A stretch of 64,000 nt of DNA from CAWGLW01 sp963823525 (GTDB lineage: Bacteria > Pseudomonadota > Gammaproteobacteria > Steroidobacterales > Steroidobacteraceae), in NCBI GenBank assembly GCA_963823525.1, contig CAWGLW010000001.1, positions 617,872 to 681,871 of the forward strand, given 5' to 3'. This document shows, piece after piece, positions 7,433-16,732 of this stretch. The notes below the pieces were generated by a model. It did not search any database and was not told where the DNA came from. It worked only from the letters and a program-made list of their open reading frames with translations. The position numbers were made by a program, and so were the translations under genes. Positions within the stretch are counted from its first letter, which is position 1. Every line of letters begins with the position of its first letter.

Positions 7433-9901
7433 TCACGATCGTGGGACGAACAGGAACTCACCGTTCAGGTGGCCGGCTTCAGCGAGCATCGAGTACCGCG
7501 GACTCTGTTCAACTTTGAACTGAGCCGCCGAATCGCGTACCGGCGCAAATATCGCGTCATACAGCGTCGAACCATCGAGCACCGTATCGTTGGAGGCTAG
7601 AATCTCGATGAATACGCGCGCAAATATGGAATGTCCGCCGCCGCCGCCGTCCAGCACGGGCGCCTCACCGCCAGAAGTAAGCACCGTTCGCGACGGCAAC
7701 AAAGCGAGCTTGGTCAGGCGCTTCACTTCCTGCCCACTTTTCGATACGAGAGTTCCCGCACTGCGAGTCAGGGTTCCGGAGTAACAAGAGTCCGCCACAA
7801 CCAATACGTGTCTCGCGGCCATGCGGGAGATCAGGTCGGTGATTTGCTGATCTTCAATCCATCCGGTCTCTTCATCGCGACGGGCATCCACGGGGAGCCA
7901 GTAGCCGCGAAGTTCTTGCGGATCGAGCTCGCCATGCCCGGCGTAGTAGATCAGCAGGTTGTCATTCTCACCGAGCTTCTTCCGATACTCATCGATCGCC
8001 GAGAGAATATCCTTGCGGGTCGCGTTGAGCATGATTCGGGTGTTCATGCCGTAGCGCTGCTGCAATAGTTCCCCGATCACGCGCGCGTCATTTTCGGGGG
8101 TTTCCAGGCCTGGAAAGTCCTCATAACGGCTATTGCCAATGACCAGAGCGTGGTAATTCGCACCAGTAATTTCCTTCGGCAACGCCCGCGGGCTCGGTGG
8201 CAGCCGTGGATTTGCAGGCACTGGCTCAGCCACCGTGCCGGCGCTGCGCATCGCCAGACGCTCCTGTGTCGCTGTCAGATCGACCAGCTGCTCCCGGTAG
8301 TCGTCCGCCTCTTTCCTCAGTTCACTGATCAGAACCTCCTGTTCCGCCAGTCGGGCCTCCTGGACAGCTGCTCGTCCTGCCATTTCTTGCAGCTGGGCCT
8401 GTTGAGCTGCACTTAAGCCCTGCTGCCGTTTCTCGAGCTGCGACTTCGCTAGCGCCAGCCGTGTTTTGTCCGCCTCCATCTCCGCCGTGAGGTCCGCGAC
8501 CCGTTGCTCCGTCTCAGACAGCTGTCGCTGAGTACTTGCCAGCAATGCCCGCGTCGTTTCGAGGTCAGCCACCTGGCTGGCCTGGGCCTTCTCGCTGGCC
8601 GCGAGTTGCGAACGAAGGTCGGTGACCTCCTGGGTGGCGGAAAGTTGCTGTGACTGCAACGCCGCGATTTGTTCCTGCTGGGCAACAAGCTGTTGCTCGC
8701 GGACCCGTAACTGCGCCTGCTGTTGGGCAATCAACTGCTTCTGCTCGGCGCTGGCACCGGCCGCCTGGCTGCTCAGCCGCTGTCGGTCTGCCGCGAGCGC
8801 AGCACGCTCCTGAGCCAGCTCCGCTTGCAGCGTCGCCACTCTCTGTTCTGTCTCGCGCAACTTTCGGTTGGCAGCCGCCAGTTGTTCTCGTGCCGCTGTC
8901 GTCTCGGCGCTCTGCGCGGCCAATTGCTCCCGGACCAGAGCATCCTGATCGGACGCCGACTGGTAGCGCGCAGCGAGTTCGCCCCGCTGCTTCGCGTTGG
9001 TCGCCTCCAGTGCCGCTATCTGGGTCAACTGTTGTTGCAGGACCGTCTCACGTTGATTGAGTTGCCCCTCCAGCGCAGCCAGTCGTTCTTGACTCGCCGA
9101 ATCGGCGGCCGGCAACGTTCGCTGCCGATCCAGCTCGGCCTGAAGGGTGAGCACCTCGCGACGCGCCGTCACCGCTTGGTTTCGTCGCGCATCAAGTTCG
9201 CGCTGTGTCTGTGTGAGGTCGCCGCGCAGGTCTTCAGCCTCTCGGGTCTGGCTTTCAAGCTGTGCCGTTAGCGAATCAATGACCAACTGCGCCTGATCTT
9301 TGGCGGCCTGGACTTCTGATTCGTAAGCCAGGTCGTCATCCGTGATCCCCGACGCTTGCCTGTACAGGTTGAGTGCCTTGAGTTCGTTTTGCTCGACCCC
9401 CAGTCCCTGTTCATACAGATAGGCGAGGTGCATCTGCGCTTTCGGGTAGCTTTGGTCAGCCGCCTGCCTGTACCACTTGGCCGCGGCGGCATAATCGGGC
9501 TCACGACCCAATCCTTTCTCAAATATTTCGCCGACATATGTCTGCGCCGCGGCATCGCCTTCCCTGGCTGTCTCGAGCCAGACCTGCAGTGCCGTCGCAT
9601 AATTGGCGCGATCATAGGCGACATACTCGCCACCACGAATCTCACAGTCACCGGCCGAGGTGCGCACCGGGCGACGCGGGCTCAGGTAGAGCATTTTTCC
9701 GCCGAGCTTGCGTACCTGCCCGGGCAACAAGCAGTCAACAATCAGAAGCTGATCAGGATCTTCGGGTATTGAGCTATTTTCACGTGCATATGCGCCGGGG
9801 GCGGATATGCCGGCCGTGACGGTCAAGGCAGCAATTAGCGTAAATACACATAGCGATCCGCCATGACCCGCAGGAACCTGAGAATCGACGCGCTGAATCA
9901 C
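7433..9901 (-). CDS. Secreted caspase-domain (peptidase C14) protein with Sel1 repeats
   Basis: I place the start at the GTG at 9901, eight bases after a GGGAGG site, rather than the frame's first GTG at 9916. A signal peptide follows (FTLIAALTVTAGISAPGAYA). Next come at least two Sel1-like repeats (DAAAQTYVGEIFEKGLG, PKAQMHLAYLYEQGLG), then a coiled coil of roughly 350 residues rich in Gln, Ala, Glu and Arg. The caspase domain begins near residue 575, with H656 in YYAGHGE and C706 in ADSCYSG. It is a bacterial metacaspase-like protease probably held in the periplasm. It diverges from the beta-barrel gene. Confidence 0.85.
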   Translation of the reverse strand: MIQRVDSQVPAGHGGSLCVFTLIAALTVTAGISAPGAYARENSSIPEDPDQLLIVDCLLPGQVRKLGGKMLYLSPRRPVRTSAGDCEIRGGEYVAYDRANYATALQVWLETAREGDAAAQTYVGEIFEKGLGREPDYAAAAKWYRQAADQSYPKAQMHLAYLYEQGLGVEQNELKALNLYRQASGITDDDLAYESEVQAAKDQAQLVIDSLTAQLESQTREAEDLRGDLTQTQRELDARRNQAVTARREVLTLQAELDRQRTLPAADSASQERLAALEGQLNQRETVLQQQLTQIAALEATNAKQRGELAARYQSASDQDALVREQLAAQSAETTAAREQLAAANRKLRETEQRVATLQAELAQERAALAADRQRLSSQAAGASAEQKQLIAQQQAQLRVREQQLVAQQEQIAALQSQQLSATQEVTDLRSQLAASEKAQASQVADLETTRALLASTQRQLSETEQRVADLTAEMEADKTRLALAKSQLEKRQQGLSAAQQAQLQEMAGRAAVQEARLAEQEVLISELRKEADDYREQLVDLTATQERLAMRSAGTVAEPVPANPRLPPSPRALPKEITGANYHALVIGNSRYEDFPGLETPENDARVIGELLQQRYGMNTRIMLNATRKDILSAIDEYRKKLGENDNLLIYYAGHGELDPQELRGYWLPVDARRDEETGWIEDQQITDLISRMAARHVLVVADSCYSGTLTRSAGTLVSKSGQEVKRLTKLALLPSRTVLTSGGEAPVLDGGGGGHSIFARVFIEILASNDTVLDGSTLYDAIFAPVRDSAAQFKVEQSPRYSMLAEAGHLNGEFLFVPRS

Positions 9902-10221
9902 ATTTGCCCCTCCCACCTGGAGGCTCCCGAATCAATGCGGCTCTGGCCCTGGGCCCACCGCTGACCGTAGCCCGCACACGTTTCATCTGATTCTCATTTT
10001 CGCAGACTATACACGCGACCATGACCCGGCAACTCTTAAATTGGGGTGCACGCAGGGCCAAGTTCGATAGAAGCCAGCTCCGCGCGCAACCAATTGACCT
10101 GCAAAGCAATCGAGCTTACCGTTGGATCCGGCGCCAGATATACATAATGACTTCAGACCGCGCCATCAAGACAGACAGCGGCGCGTGCCCTGTCGAGTCG
10201 CAATAGACACTGGGGAGTAAG
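9902..10221. promoter_or_regulatory. Divergent intergenic region between caspase and beta-barrel genes
   Basis: About 320 bp between divergently transcribed genes, so promoters for both should lie here. I cannot pick convincing -35/-10 pairs by eye. No repeat A copy is present. Confidence 0.4.
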
Positions 10222-11643
10222 ATGATGATCTCGAATCTCGGCTATAAAAAGAGCATGCAGCGCAGGTGTGCGACTTATAGGTTTGGGGCAGCCGATCTCG
10301 TGCTCGTAGCAACCTCGTTGTTGCTTCTGGCCGGCAACGCGACCGCCCAGGAGTCCAGCTCACTTAACTCGAACCAGGATTCAATGCTGAATGCGATCAA
10401 GCAGCAGGACCCGGAAGCCGCAGGGGGTCCTGGGGTTTGCCCCAGACTCGCGGGCATGGATAGCCGGACCGAGCAGGAGCAGGCCTTGTTCGAGCGCTGC
10501 AACGCGGTACTCAGGGCGGACATTCCGGGCGAGCAGTCAACCGCGCTGCAGGCCCTTACAACGGAAGAGCTGAATGCCCCGAAAACCAACGGCCGTGACT
10601 TCAACCGAACGATGTTTTCGAACATCGCTGACCGACTAGCTAATCTGCGTGGCGGGCGAGGGCTTGCTTCGCTGGCGTATAACAAGCAGGACGACTCCCC
10701 GTCATTGCTGCAGGCGGGCGGTGCGGCTGGAGACACAGACGGGCGCCTGGGCTTCTTCCTCAACGGGACTTTTGGCTCCGGCGACAAGAGCAGAACCAGT
10801 TATGAGGCCGCGTACGACTTCGACCTGACCGCCCTGACAGGCGGTGTTGACTATCGCTTTTCCGATAACTTTATCGGCGGCATCGCACTTGCCTACACCG
10901 ACGCCGAAAGCAAGTACAAAGACGGCAGCAAGCTGCAGAGCGACGGTTTTGCCGGCTCGCTGTTCGGCTCCTGGTACGGGTCCAACTACTATTTCGACGG
11001 CATCCTCAGCTATGGCGCTCTGGGCCATGATTCGCTGCGTCGCGTTCGCTACGACATAAGCTCAACGGCTCCGCCAGCGGATCCGCCGTTGCTCAATGAG
11101 GATTCAGTCGATCACACGGCACGCGGCGACACCGACAGCACTGCCCTCGGAGCCGGCCTTAGCTTCGGCTTCAGTTTCGGCTCAGGCGGACTGCGGCATG
11201 GTCCGCTCGCCGCCATCAGCTACCTCAAGATCGATGTAGACAAGTTCAGCGAAAAAGGTGGCAACAACCCGGAACTGAACCTGCGCTACGGAAACTCGGA
11301 CGCGAAGTCACTGCAGCTGCAGCTCGGCTACGACGTGAGCTATGCGGCCAGCCTGTCCTGGGGCGTGCTCTCCCCTTACGGACGCGTCGTCTATGTCAGC
11401 GAGCAGGAAGACGATCGTACGAAATTCTGGATCCAGTATGTCAACGACCCGTTCCAGACAGATGACACAACCGCGCAGGTGATGTCGGATAGGCCGGACA
11501 GTTCGTTCTGGCGATGGGCAATCGGCCTTTCGGCAGTATTTGCTAACAACTTCGCGGGTTTCATCGACTACGAGGCCGTCGAAGATCTCGACACGATCAA
11601 CTACGGTGAATTGACGGTGGGGCTTCGATACCAGTTCCGCTGA
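10222..11643 (+). CDS. Autotransporter-type outer-membrane beta-barrel protein
   Basis: The 473-residue protein has a signal peptide with a long basic leader, cleaved near NATAQ-ES. A helical region with two cysteines (about residues 70-95) follows. From about residue 180 there are alternating amphipathic strands typical of an autotransporter barrel (FFLNGTFGSGDK, LTALTGGVDYRF, FIGGIALAYTDAESKY, FAGSLFGSWYGSNYYFDG), ending LTVGLRYQFR. The final residue is Arg after Phe, slightly off the usual terminal Phe. GGGGAG precedes the ATG. There is no long passenger, so it may act as a porin-like barrel. Its partner might be the divergent caspase protein. Confidence 0.8.
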   Translation: MMISNLGYKKSMQRRCATYRFGAADLVLVATSLLLLAGNATAQESSSLNSNQDSMLNAIKQQDPEAAGGPGVCPRLAGMDSRTEQEQALFERCNAVLRADIPGEQSTALQALTTEELNAPKTNGRDFNRTMFSNIADRLANLRGGRGLASLAYNKQDDSPSLLQAGGAAGDTDGRLGFFLNGTFGSGDKSRTSYEAAYDFDLTALTGGVDYRFSDNFIGGIALAYTDAESKYKDGSKLQSDGFAGSLFGSWYGSNYYFDGILSYGALGHDSLRRVRYDISSTAPPADPPLLNEDSVDHTARGDTDSTALGAGLSFGFSFGSGGLRHGPLAAISYLKIDVDKFSEKGGNNPELNLRYGNSDAKSLQLQLGYDVSYAASLSWGVLSPYGRVVYVSEQEDDRTKFWIQYVNDPFQTDDTTAQVMSDRPDSSFWRWAIGLSAVFANNFAGFIDYEAVEDLDTINYGELTVGLRYQFR

Positions 11644-11660
11644 TCCTGACGGGCAGTCGG

Positions 11661-12530
11661 TCACTGGCCGGCGATGATCGCCGGCCAGTGCTGCTCCCAG
11701 CCCTTTGAATGTGACACGTCTGGCAGCACGCGCACCGCTCCGGCACCGAGCCGCTTCGCGGCCTCCTCGATGATTTCCGGCGGTACATTGTCGTCATTGG
11801 CGCCTGCAAAGTGTCTCTGCAATACGGACGAAGGTAGCGCCCCGCCGTCAACCGGGTTCAGCGAGTATCGAAGTGGCGAATACGCGTGGAGTTTCGCCCA
11901 GGTTTTTGTGTCGAGAAGACCTGCCAGCGTAATGATGCTGGTTACCTCAGGCATACGCCGCGCCAGCAACACCACCAGCGCTCCTCCACCGCTGTGGCCG
12001 ATCAGCGTGATCTCACCGGCCCCGGCTTCACCCGCAAGGGTGCGAATGATCGCGGCCATGCTTTTTACCACTTCATCGCTGAACCGGCCCAGGGTCCAGT
12101 CCACGGCCTTGCACGGGGGGTCCTCTGCAAGGCCGAAATAGCACGGTCTGCCGACATACACACTCGGCGCAGGGTCCTGGCCCATGAGACGCAACATCAC
12201 CGGCTGTCGAGGCGTCGGATCGGGGGCCACCACGTAGCGACTCAAATAGGGTGTGCCGTCGCCTTCGATATAAACGCGGAGAGAGCGCTGTGTACCGGAA
12301 CCCTTCTCGTTGAGATATACGACGTGCCGGTAAGGGTCACCTTGCAGGAGTACTCGCGGAAATCCCGATGCGGTCGCGATTTCGTCAATGCGTTCCTGCC
12401 GACTGGTGCAGCCCGCCGCAGCGAGCAGCCCGAAAAGGATCGCTGCCGCTCGGACGATGTGCCCAGGATGATGCGTCACCGGTTGTGCGGGTCCACTGCG
12501 TACAGGCGTCTCAGTCGCTTCCGACTGCAT
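11661..12530 (-). CDS. Alpha/beta hydrolase lipoprotein
   Basis: I choose the ATG at 12530, which overlaps the end of the kinase gene by 20 bp and gives 289 residues with a proper lipoprotein signal: hydrophobic AAAILFGLLAAAGC with the lipobox cysteine. The mature part contains the nucleophile motif LIGHSGGGALV and a late DVSHSKGW that can supply the histidine. It is probably an esterase-type enzyme anchored in the envelope. Overlap with the kinase gene implies co-transcription. Its last codons form a perfect palindrome (separate entry). Confidence 0.8.
   Translation of the reverse strand: MQSEATETPVRSGPAQPVTHHPGHIVRAAAILFGLLAAAGCTSRQERIDEIATASGFPRVLLQGDPYRHVVYLNEKGSGTQRSLRVYIEGDGTPYLSRYVVAPDPTPRQPVMLRLMGQDPAPSVYVGRPCYFGLAEDPPCKAVDWTLGRFSDEVVKSMAAIIRTLAGEAGAGEITLIGHSGGGALVVLLARRMPEVTSIITLAGLLDTKTWAKLHAYSPLRYSLNPVDGGALPSSVLQRHFAGANDDNVPPEIIEEAAKRLGAGAVRVLPDVSHSKGWEQHWPAIIAGQ
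11662..11690. terminator. Perfect 14-bp palindrome between convergent genes
   Basis: CACTGGCCGGCGAT and its exact reverse complement are separated by a single base. It begins 18 bp after the beta-barrel stop and lies inside the final codons of the convergent lipoprotein gene. It could end transcription from the left, but no run of T follows, so it may equally be a protein-binding site. Confidence 0.45.
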
Positions 12531-14301
12531 GCGCTTCGTCACGGATTTCTCTGAGAATTTCATTCTCAGGATCGATGCGCAGCCCGTAGCCTGCAATCGT
12601 CAGGCTGCCGGCCAGATCACCCGAATCTGCCAATCGCCGGGCTTCGTGCTCATACCTCCTGACAACTCTCAGAATGCCTTCGGCCGCCTCGCGGCTGTCC
12701 GGATCCATCTTGAGCGCACCGGTGAAAGCTCCGTAGGCGCTGGAAACACCCTCCGACAACAGTGCCGGATTGAACTCCACCTCGGCGAGAGACAGGTAGT
12801 CAGCACCCTGCTCCAGCAACACGTCGCGCAGGCGAGTATTCGCCTCATGATCCGGCGGCGCGTTGTTGGCAGCTTCCTGCAAAATGCGATCGACAAACAA
12901 AACGTCGGGATCAGGACGTGTCGCCCACCACAACGCGCCTGCAATCGCGACGGCGGCCATCATGCCGCACAACACCAGAATCAGTGCGCGGCGACGGCGA
13001 GCTATCGATGCGGGTCCGGCAAGCTCATCCAGAAACTGCTCTACCGAGGCCGTTCGATCCTCTCGCACGAATGCAAGTCCGTGTTCTATGGCCTTCATGC
13101 GGCGCCGAGAAAGCCCCTTGACTCGCTTGGGCGATAACTTTCGGTGCTGCGCCGCAGTTGCGGGGAGCCCACCAAAAGGATGCCGCCCGGTCAGCAACTC
13201 GTAGGTCACACAGGCCAGGCCATACACATCGTCGCGAAAATCGGGGTCCAGGTTGATATGCATCTCCGGGCTGGCATAGGCCGGAGTCAACGCGCCGAGT
13301 CTGCCTGCATCAAACACCGTTGCATCAGGCGCATTAAGTTCAGCGGTGGAAACCGCACGAGCGATCCCGAAATCGAGCACTTTGACCCTGCCGTCAAGCA
13401 TGACGAATACGTTGCCTGGCTTGAAATCCGAATGGACGATGCTTCGCTTGTGTGCGTAGGACAACGCCTGGCCCGCGCCATCGATAATCGGCCAGGCCTC
13501 ATCAAACGTCATACCATCTGCAAAATCCTGGCGCAGCATTAGATCCAGCGGCCTGCCATCGAGGTATTCCATCGTCATGTAGATCAGCGTTCCATCGCGA
13601 TCAAAATCGTGCACGGTAACGATGTTTGGATGTGCGAGACCCTGGGCTTTGGTAGTTTCTCGCTGTAGAGCTATCAACGACTCGGGATGATGACGGAATT
13701 CCGCGTTTAGAAACTTGATAGCGACATGCGGGTGGCGATCCTTGGCCTCCTCTCGACGCTGGTCCAATGCACGGAAGACGACGCCCATACCGCCAGAACC
13801 AAGTTGCTCCTGCAACACGAATCGATTCTTGATTCTGGTCCCTGCACACAGTTGCTTTTCGGAAGCCGGAGTCAACTCCTCCGGGGATAACTGGGGGTCA
13901 GGGTTAACCAGCGTCCCATCATCATCGTTAAGCACTTTTTTGGGACGAACCAGCGTCTGATCATCATTGTAGTTATCGGGCACTTTACGGCGAACCAGTG
14001 TCCCATTACCGGGACGTTCCTTGCTGAGCGACCGGCCTCGAATAACAGTTCGATCAGACTCAGAGAAGCCGTTGCCGGTGAACGTTTCGCGGCGCGTGGG
14101 CGCGGCGAACCGGGACATAGCTGATGCAAAGATTTGTTCCGAAATCTCACCTCGACGACAGGCAAGCTCGAGAATCGAGATAACTTCGGGCCCCGTCTCG
14201 GGTGCCTTCACCAACAAGGCTTCTATTGCCACCAGGAAGGAGTCTGCGTCCTGCTCTCCTCGAATGTGGCTGGCCAGTAATTCCTCAACTGCTCTATTCA
14301 C
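12511..14301 (-). CDS. Membrane-anchored Hanks-type serine/threonine kinase
   Basis: The 596-residue protein has a kinase domain at about 157-420: glycine loop GSGGMGVVF, lysine in HVAIKFL (K196), catalytic loop HSDFKPGN (290-297) and DFG (310-312). The loop has Ser where most kinases have Arg (HRD). One membrane span follows at about 435-458 and a C-terminal helical, TPR-like region lies outside. The N-terminus holds four short spaced motifs (RTVIR, GTLVRR, QTLVRP, GTLVNP) that look like phosphothreonine sites. The start is GTG. It overlaps the lipoprotein gene. Targets are unknown. Confidence 0.88.
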   Translation of the reverse strand: MNRAVEELLASHIRGEQDADSFLVAIEALLVKAPETGPEVISILELACRRGEISEQIFASAMSRFAAPTRRETFTGNGFSESDRTVIRGRSLSKERPGNGTLVRRKVPDNYNDDQTLVRPKKVLNDDDGTLVNPDPQLSPEELTPASEKQLCAGTRIKNRFVLQEQLGSGGMGVVFRALDQRREEAKDRHPHVAIKFLNAEFRHHPESLIALQRETTKAQGLAHPNIVTVHDFDRDGTLIYMTMEYLDGRPLDLMLRQDFADGMTFDEAWPIIDGAGQALSYAHKRSIVHSDFKPGNVFVMLDGRVKVLDFGIARAVSTAELNAPDATVFDAGRLGALTPAYASPEMHINLDPDFRDDVYGLACVTYELLTGRHPFGGLPATAAQHRKLSPKRVKGLSRRRMKAIEHGLAFVREDRTASVEQFLDELAGPASIARRRRALILVLCGMMAAVAIAGALWWATRPDPDVLFVDRILQEAANNAPPDHEANTRLRDVLLEQGADYLSLAEVEFNPALLSEGVSSAYGAFTGALKMDPDSREAAEGILRVVRRYEHEARRLADSGDLAGSLTIAGYGLRIDPENEILREIRDEAHAVGSD

Positions 14302-14379
14302 GTTACCCTGGGAAGCTGGACAACTATGGTTGTGACGGCATCTCGCGTAACAGTTTAGGCCAATTTAAGTCGAATCGAC

Positions 14380-14539
14380 TGTTGATTTGCAGCCAATATT
14401 TATCCAGTTTCATCCGCAAATTGGAGATCCGGTTGACCCGCCTGGTGATCGGGAAAAAGGCCTCTTCCGATGCCTTGGCTTATCTGTCCGAGGCAGAATT
14501 CATTGCAAATTCAGGGTCAACTTTCGGCGCAAATAAACA
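14380..14539. repeat. Repeat B (IS21-like MITE), copy 1
   Basis: This 160-bp element starts TGTTGATTTGCAGCCAA and ends with the inverted counterpart (CGGCGCAAATAAACA). Internal TTTGCA-type motifs and GGGTCAAC near the right end are shared with the other two copies. It contains no coding sequence. It lies between the kinase gene and the ADP-ribosyltransferase-like gene. I see no clear target duplication. Confidence 0.75.
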
Positions 14540-14647
14540 GCTGGGCGGCTCCAGGGCAAAAAGATGCCGGCAAAAACAGAGCCACGCGACGAGTTTCTGC
14601 GCTGGCGAACGGCCCCGGGAAGCGTGCAATTGACTGCAAGCCCTGAG

Positions 14648-15541
14648 TCATCCGCGTCCTTTGTATCCTTTCTGGAGCTTGGCAAGATTAGCCAGGGCGT
14701 CCGCCACGCCTGGGACATGACCATCTGCTTCGGCACCTTGCTCTTCTCCAGGCACGAATACAGCCGTAGGAAAGATGGCAAGGGCATTCTTGACGACGAG
14801 TACATCATCTTTTTGCTCAATAAGCCTGTCCTTGTGCTGTTGCTCGATCCCGCTGTTGAAACCTGTATTCGAGAATATCGTCACTCTCAGAACGCATCCT
14901 TTGTCCCACCGGTACTTTTTGAAAATGCTGGCCAACCTGGTTGTGGCGATTGCCCTGATGCCTTCCTGTTTCGCGGAGTAAGCTTTTGTTTGTGCGCCGG
15001 CCATTCTTTGTCGTTCAAAGATCTTCTTATCGATTGCGCCTTTAGCCGTCTCGCGCGCGTCACGTCTTGCCCTCGTGTCGATGATCTTGCCAAACGTCTT
15101 GATGTCCTGTTCATCTTCCGTTTGTTTGCCCGCTTGAATCGCGATGCTTTCGGCGCGGTATGACGACGCATAGGTATAGAAATAAACGCCAGGACCGAAT
15201 AGCTTTTCGCGTGCCTGGTCAAACCCTCCTTTCAGGATCAGCTCCGCGATGCTGCGGTCTTTCGTTCCGTGATATGCCGTCACCGGCGGAAATTCTTGCG
15301 TTCGTCCGAAACGACGCTGAAAGGCATCCCTTAGTAATGCCGCCTTCGCGGACAAATTTACGACACCGCCTGCGCATACGGTTCCGTCGAATACAGACTT
15401 ACGGATCTCCTTGTCGAAGTACTTTTAGATGTATTCATCTGGCGAAATCGCCAGGTCTCTACCCTCGGAATGGATATACTCGATGAGCTGATCGGCGACG
15501 GTTTCGTTGTTGAGGCGCGATACGATGTCTGCTAGCGGCAT
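14648..15541 (-). pseudogene. ADP-ribosyltransferase-like gene with in-frame stop
   Basis: The best start is the ATG at 15541, behind an AAGGAG site. That frame is broken by a TAA at 15425-15427 after 38 codons and then stays open to 14648. The downstream part (235 residues if read from an internal TTG at 15355) has VTAYHGTKDRSIAELILKGG and FGPGVYFYTYASSYRAE, the YHGT / GVYF motifs of PARP-like and related ADP-ribosyltransferases. It would be another effector-like enzyme. Either the gene is dead, or a shorter product starts at the TTG. A sequencing error is possible. Confidence 0.65.
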
Positions 15542-15667
15542 TCGCGAGCTCCTTTTTCAGTCGTCCTGATGGCGCAAGTCGGAATCTTACTCCGAAAATG
15601 ACACGCTCCCGCGTATTACGCCTTAAACCGTACGGCTGGGGAAACCGGAGAACAGGAACAGCAACCA

Positions 15668-16648
15668 ATGGCTCGATCACCCGCGAAGATCGCAATCTCC
15701 GAAGCGTTCGCCGCAGTCCTCGCCGACTGGCTCGAAAGCAACGGGCTGGACCACGCGGCTACCCCACCGAGCAGCGCCAGCACAGCACCGCAGCTGACGA
15801 TTGAACAGTGGCAACAGCGAGTTCGAGACGCGGTCGCCCGCCGGCCGGGCCCGGCTCGCGGATTGGAGATCGGATCTTTCGTGCGGCTCTCCCACGTCGG
15901 CCCGCTGGGCTACATGGCGGTCAATACGGGCACGCTTCGTGAATTCCTGAGTACGTATCTGCTGCTTGAGAAATGGTTCTACGGCATGAACTGGGCGACC
16001 GCGACCTTCGACGACACAGGCTGCGAGATCGCCTGGGACGCGCGCTTCGGCTTCCCTGACCGGTTGCTGGAGCAACTTCACGCAGCGGCGCTCGCGACGA
16101 TTCTGCGCGCCGCCTGTCCCACGGCCGGCTCGCCGCTGCAAGTTGATTTCATGAACGCCGAGGCTGGCGAGGCAGAATCCTATGCCACCACTTTCGGCTG
16201 TCCGGTACGCTTCGATGCGCCCGCGCTGCGCTTCGCGTTTTCGGAAGCGTCGCTCGCGGCACCGATCGATGTCACGAGTCCAGCACTGGACACCGCCTGG
16301 CGCAGTCGCCAGCGCACCCTGCGCGAAGCGCTACCCGAAGCGACAGCCTTTGCCCGGGCAGTGCAGTCAGCCATTCTTCTGCACCTGCCCGAGGGAGCGC
16401 CGGCAGACGCCGCAGCGACGAGCCTTAACCTGTCGCGGCGGACGTTGCAGCGTCGACTTGCCGAACATGGCTGCACCTACCGACTGTTGCTGGACGGCAT
16501 TCGCGAGAAACATGCCCGGCAACTATTGAACGACCCACGATTGAGCCTGGAGGAAATTGCATTTCTGCTCGGCTATGCCGAGCAAAGCGCATTCAATCAT
16601 GCGTATCGGCGTTGGACCGGTACCGCCCCGTTGAGAACGCGGCCGTGA
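15668..16648 (+). CDS. AraC-family regulator
   Basis: The 326-residue protein has the long N-terminal domain of the Arabinose_bd type (LRLSH/GPLGYMAVNTGTLREFL segment, about residues 60-200). The C-terminal AraC helix-turn-helix pair spans about 225-326: LNLSRRTLQRRLAEHGCTY, then LSLEEIAFLLGYAEQSAFNHA and the RRWTGTAP ending. An AGGAACAG site precedes the ATG. It lies 85 bp ahead of the hydroxylase gene on the same strand and probably controls it, since this regulator type often sits next to lipid- or sterol-modifying enzyme genes. Confidence 0.9.
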   Translation: MARSPAKIAISEAFAAVLADWLESNGLDHAATPPSSASTAPQLTIEQWQQRVRDAVARRPGPARGLEIGSFVRLSHVGPLGYMAVNTGTLREFLSTYLLLEKWFYGMNWATATFDDTGCEIAWDARFGFPDRLLEQLHAAALATILRAACPTAGSPLQVDFMNAEAGEAESYATTFGCPVRFDAPALRFAFSEASLAAPIDVTSPALDTAWRSRQRTLREALPEATAFARAVQSAILLHLPEGAPADAAATSLNLSRRTLQRRLAEHGCTYRLLLDGIREKHARQLLNDPRLSLEEIAFLLGYAEQSAFNHAYRRWTGTAPLRTRP

Positions 16649-16732
16649 AAGCACACCCATCGAAGCGATTGGCGCAAATTATCAATACGGCCAAGCTCGA
16701 CGACTCTATCGTGCATCACTCCCAGTCACGCA

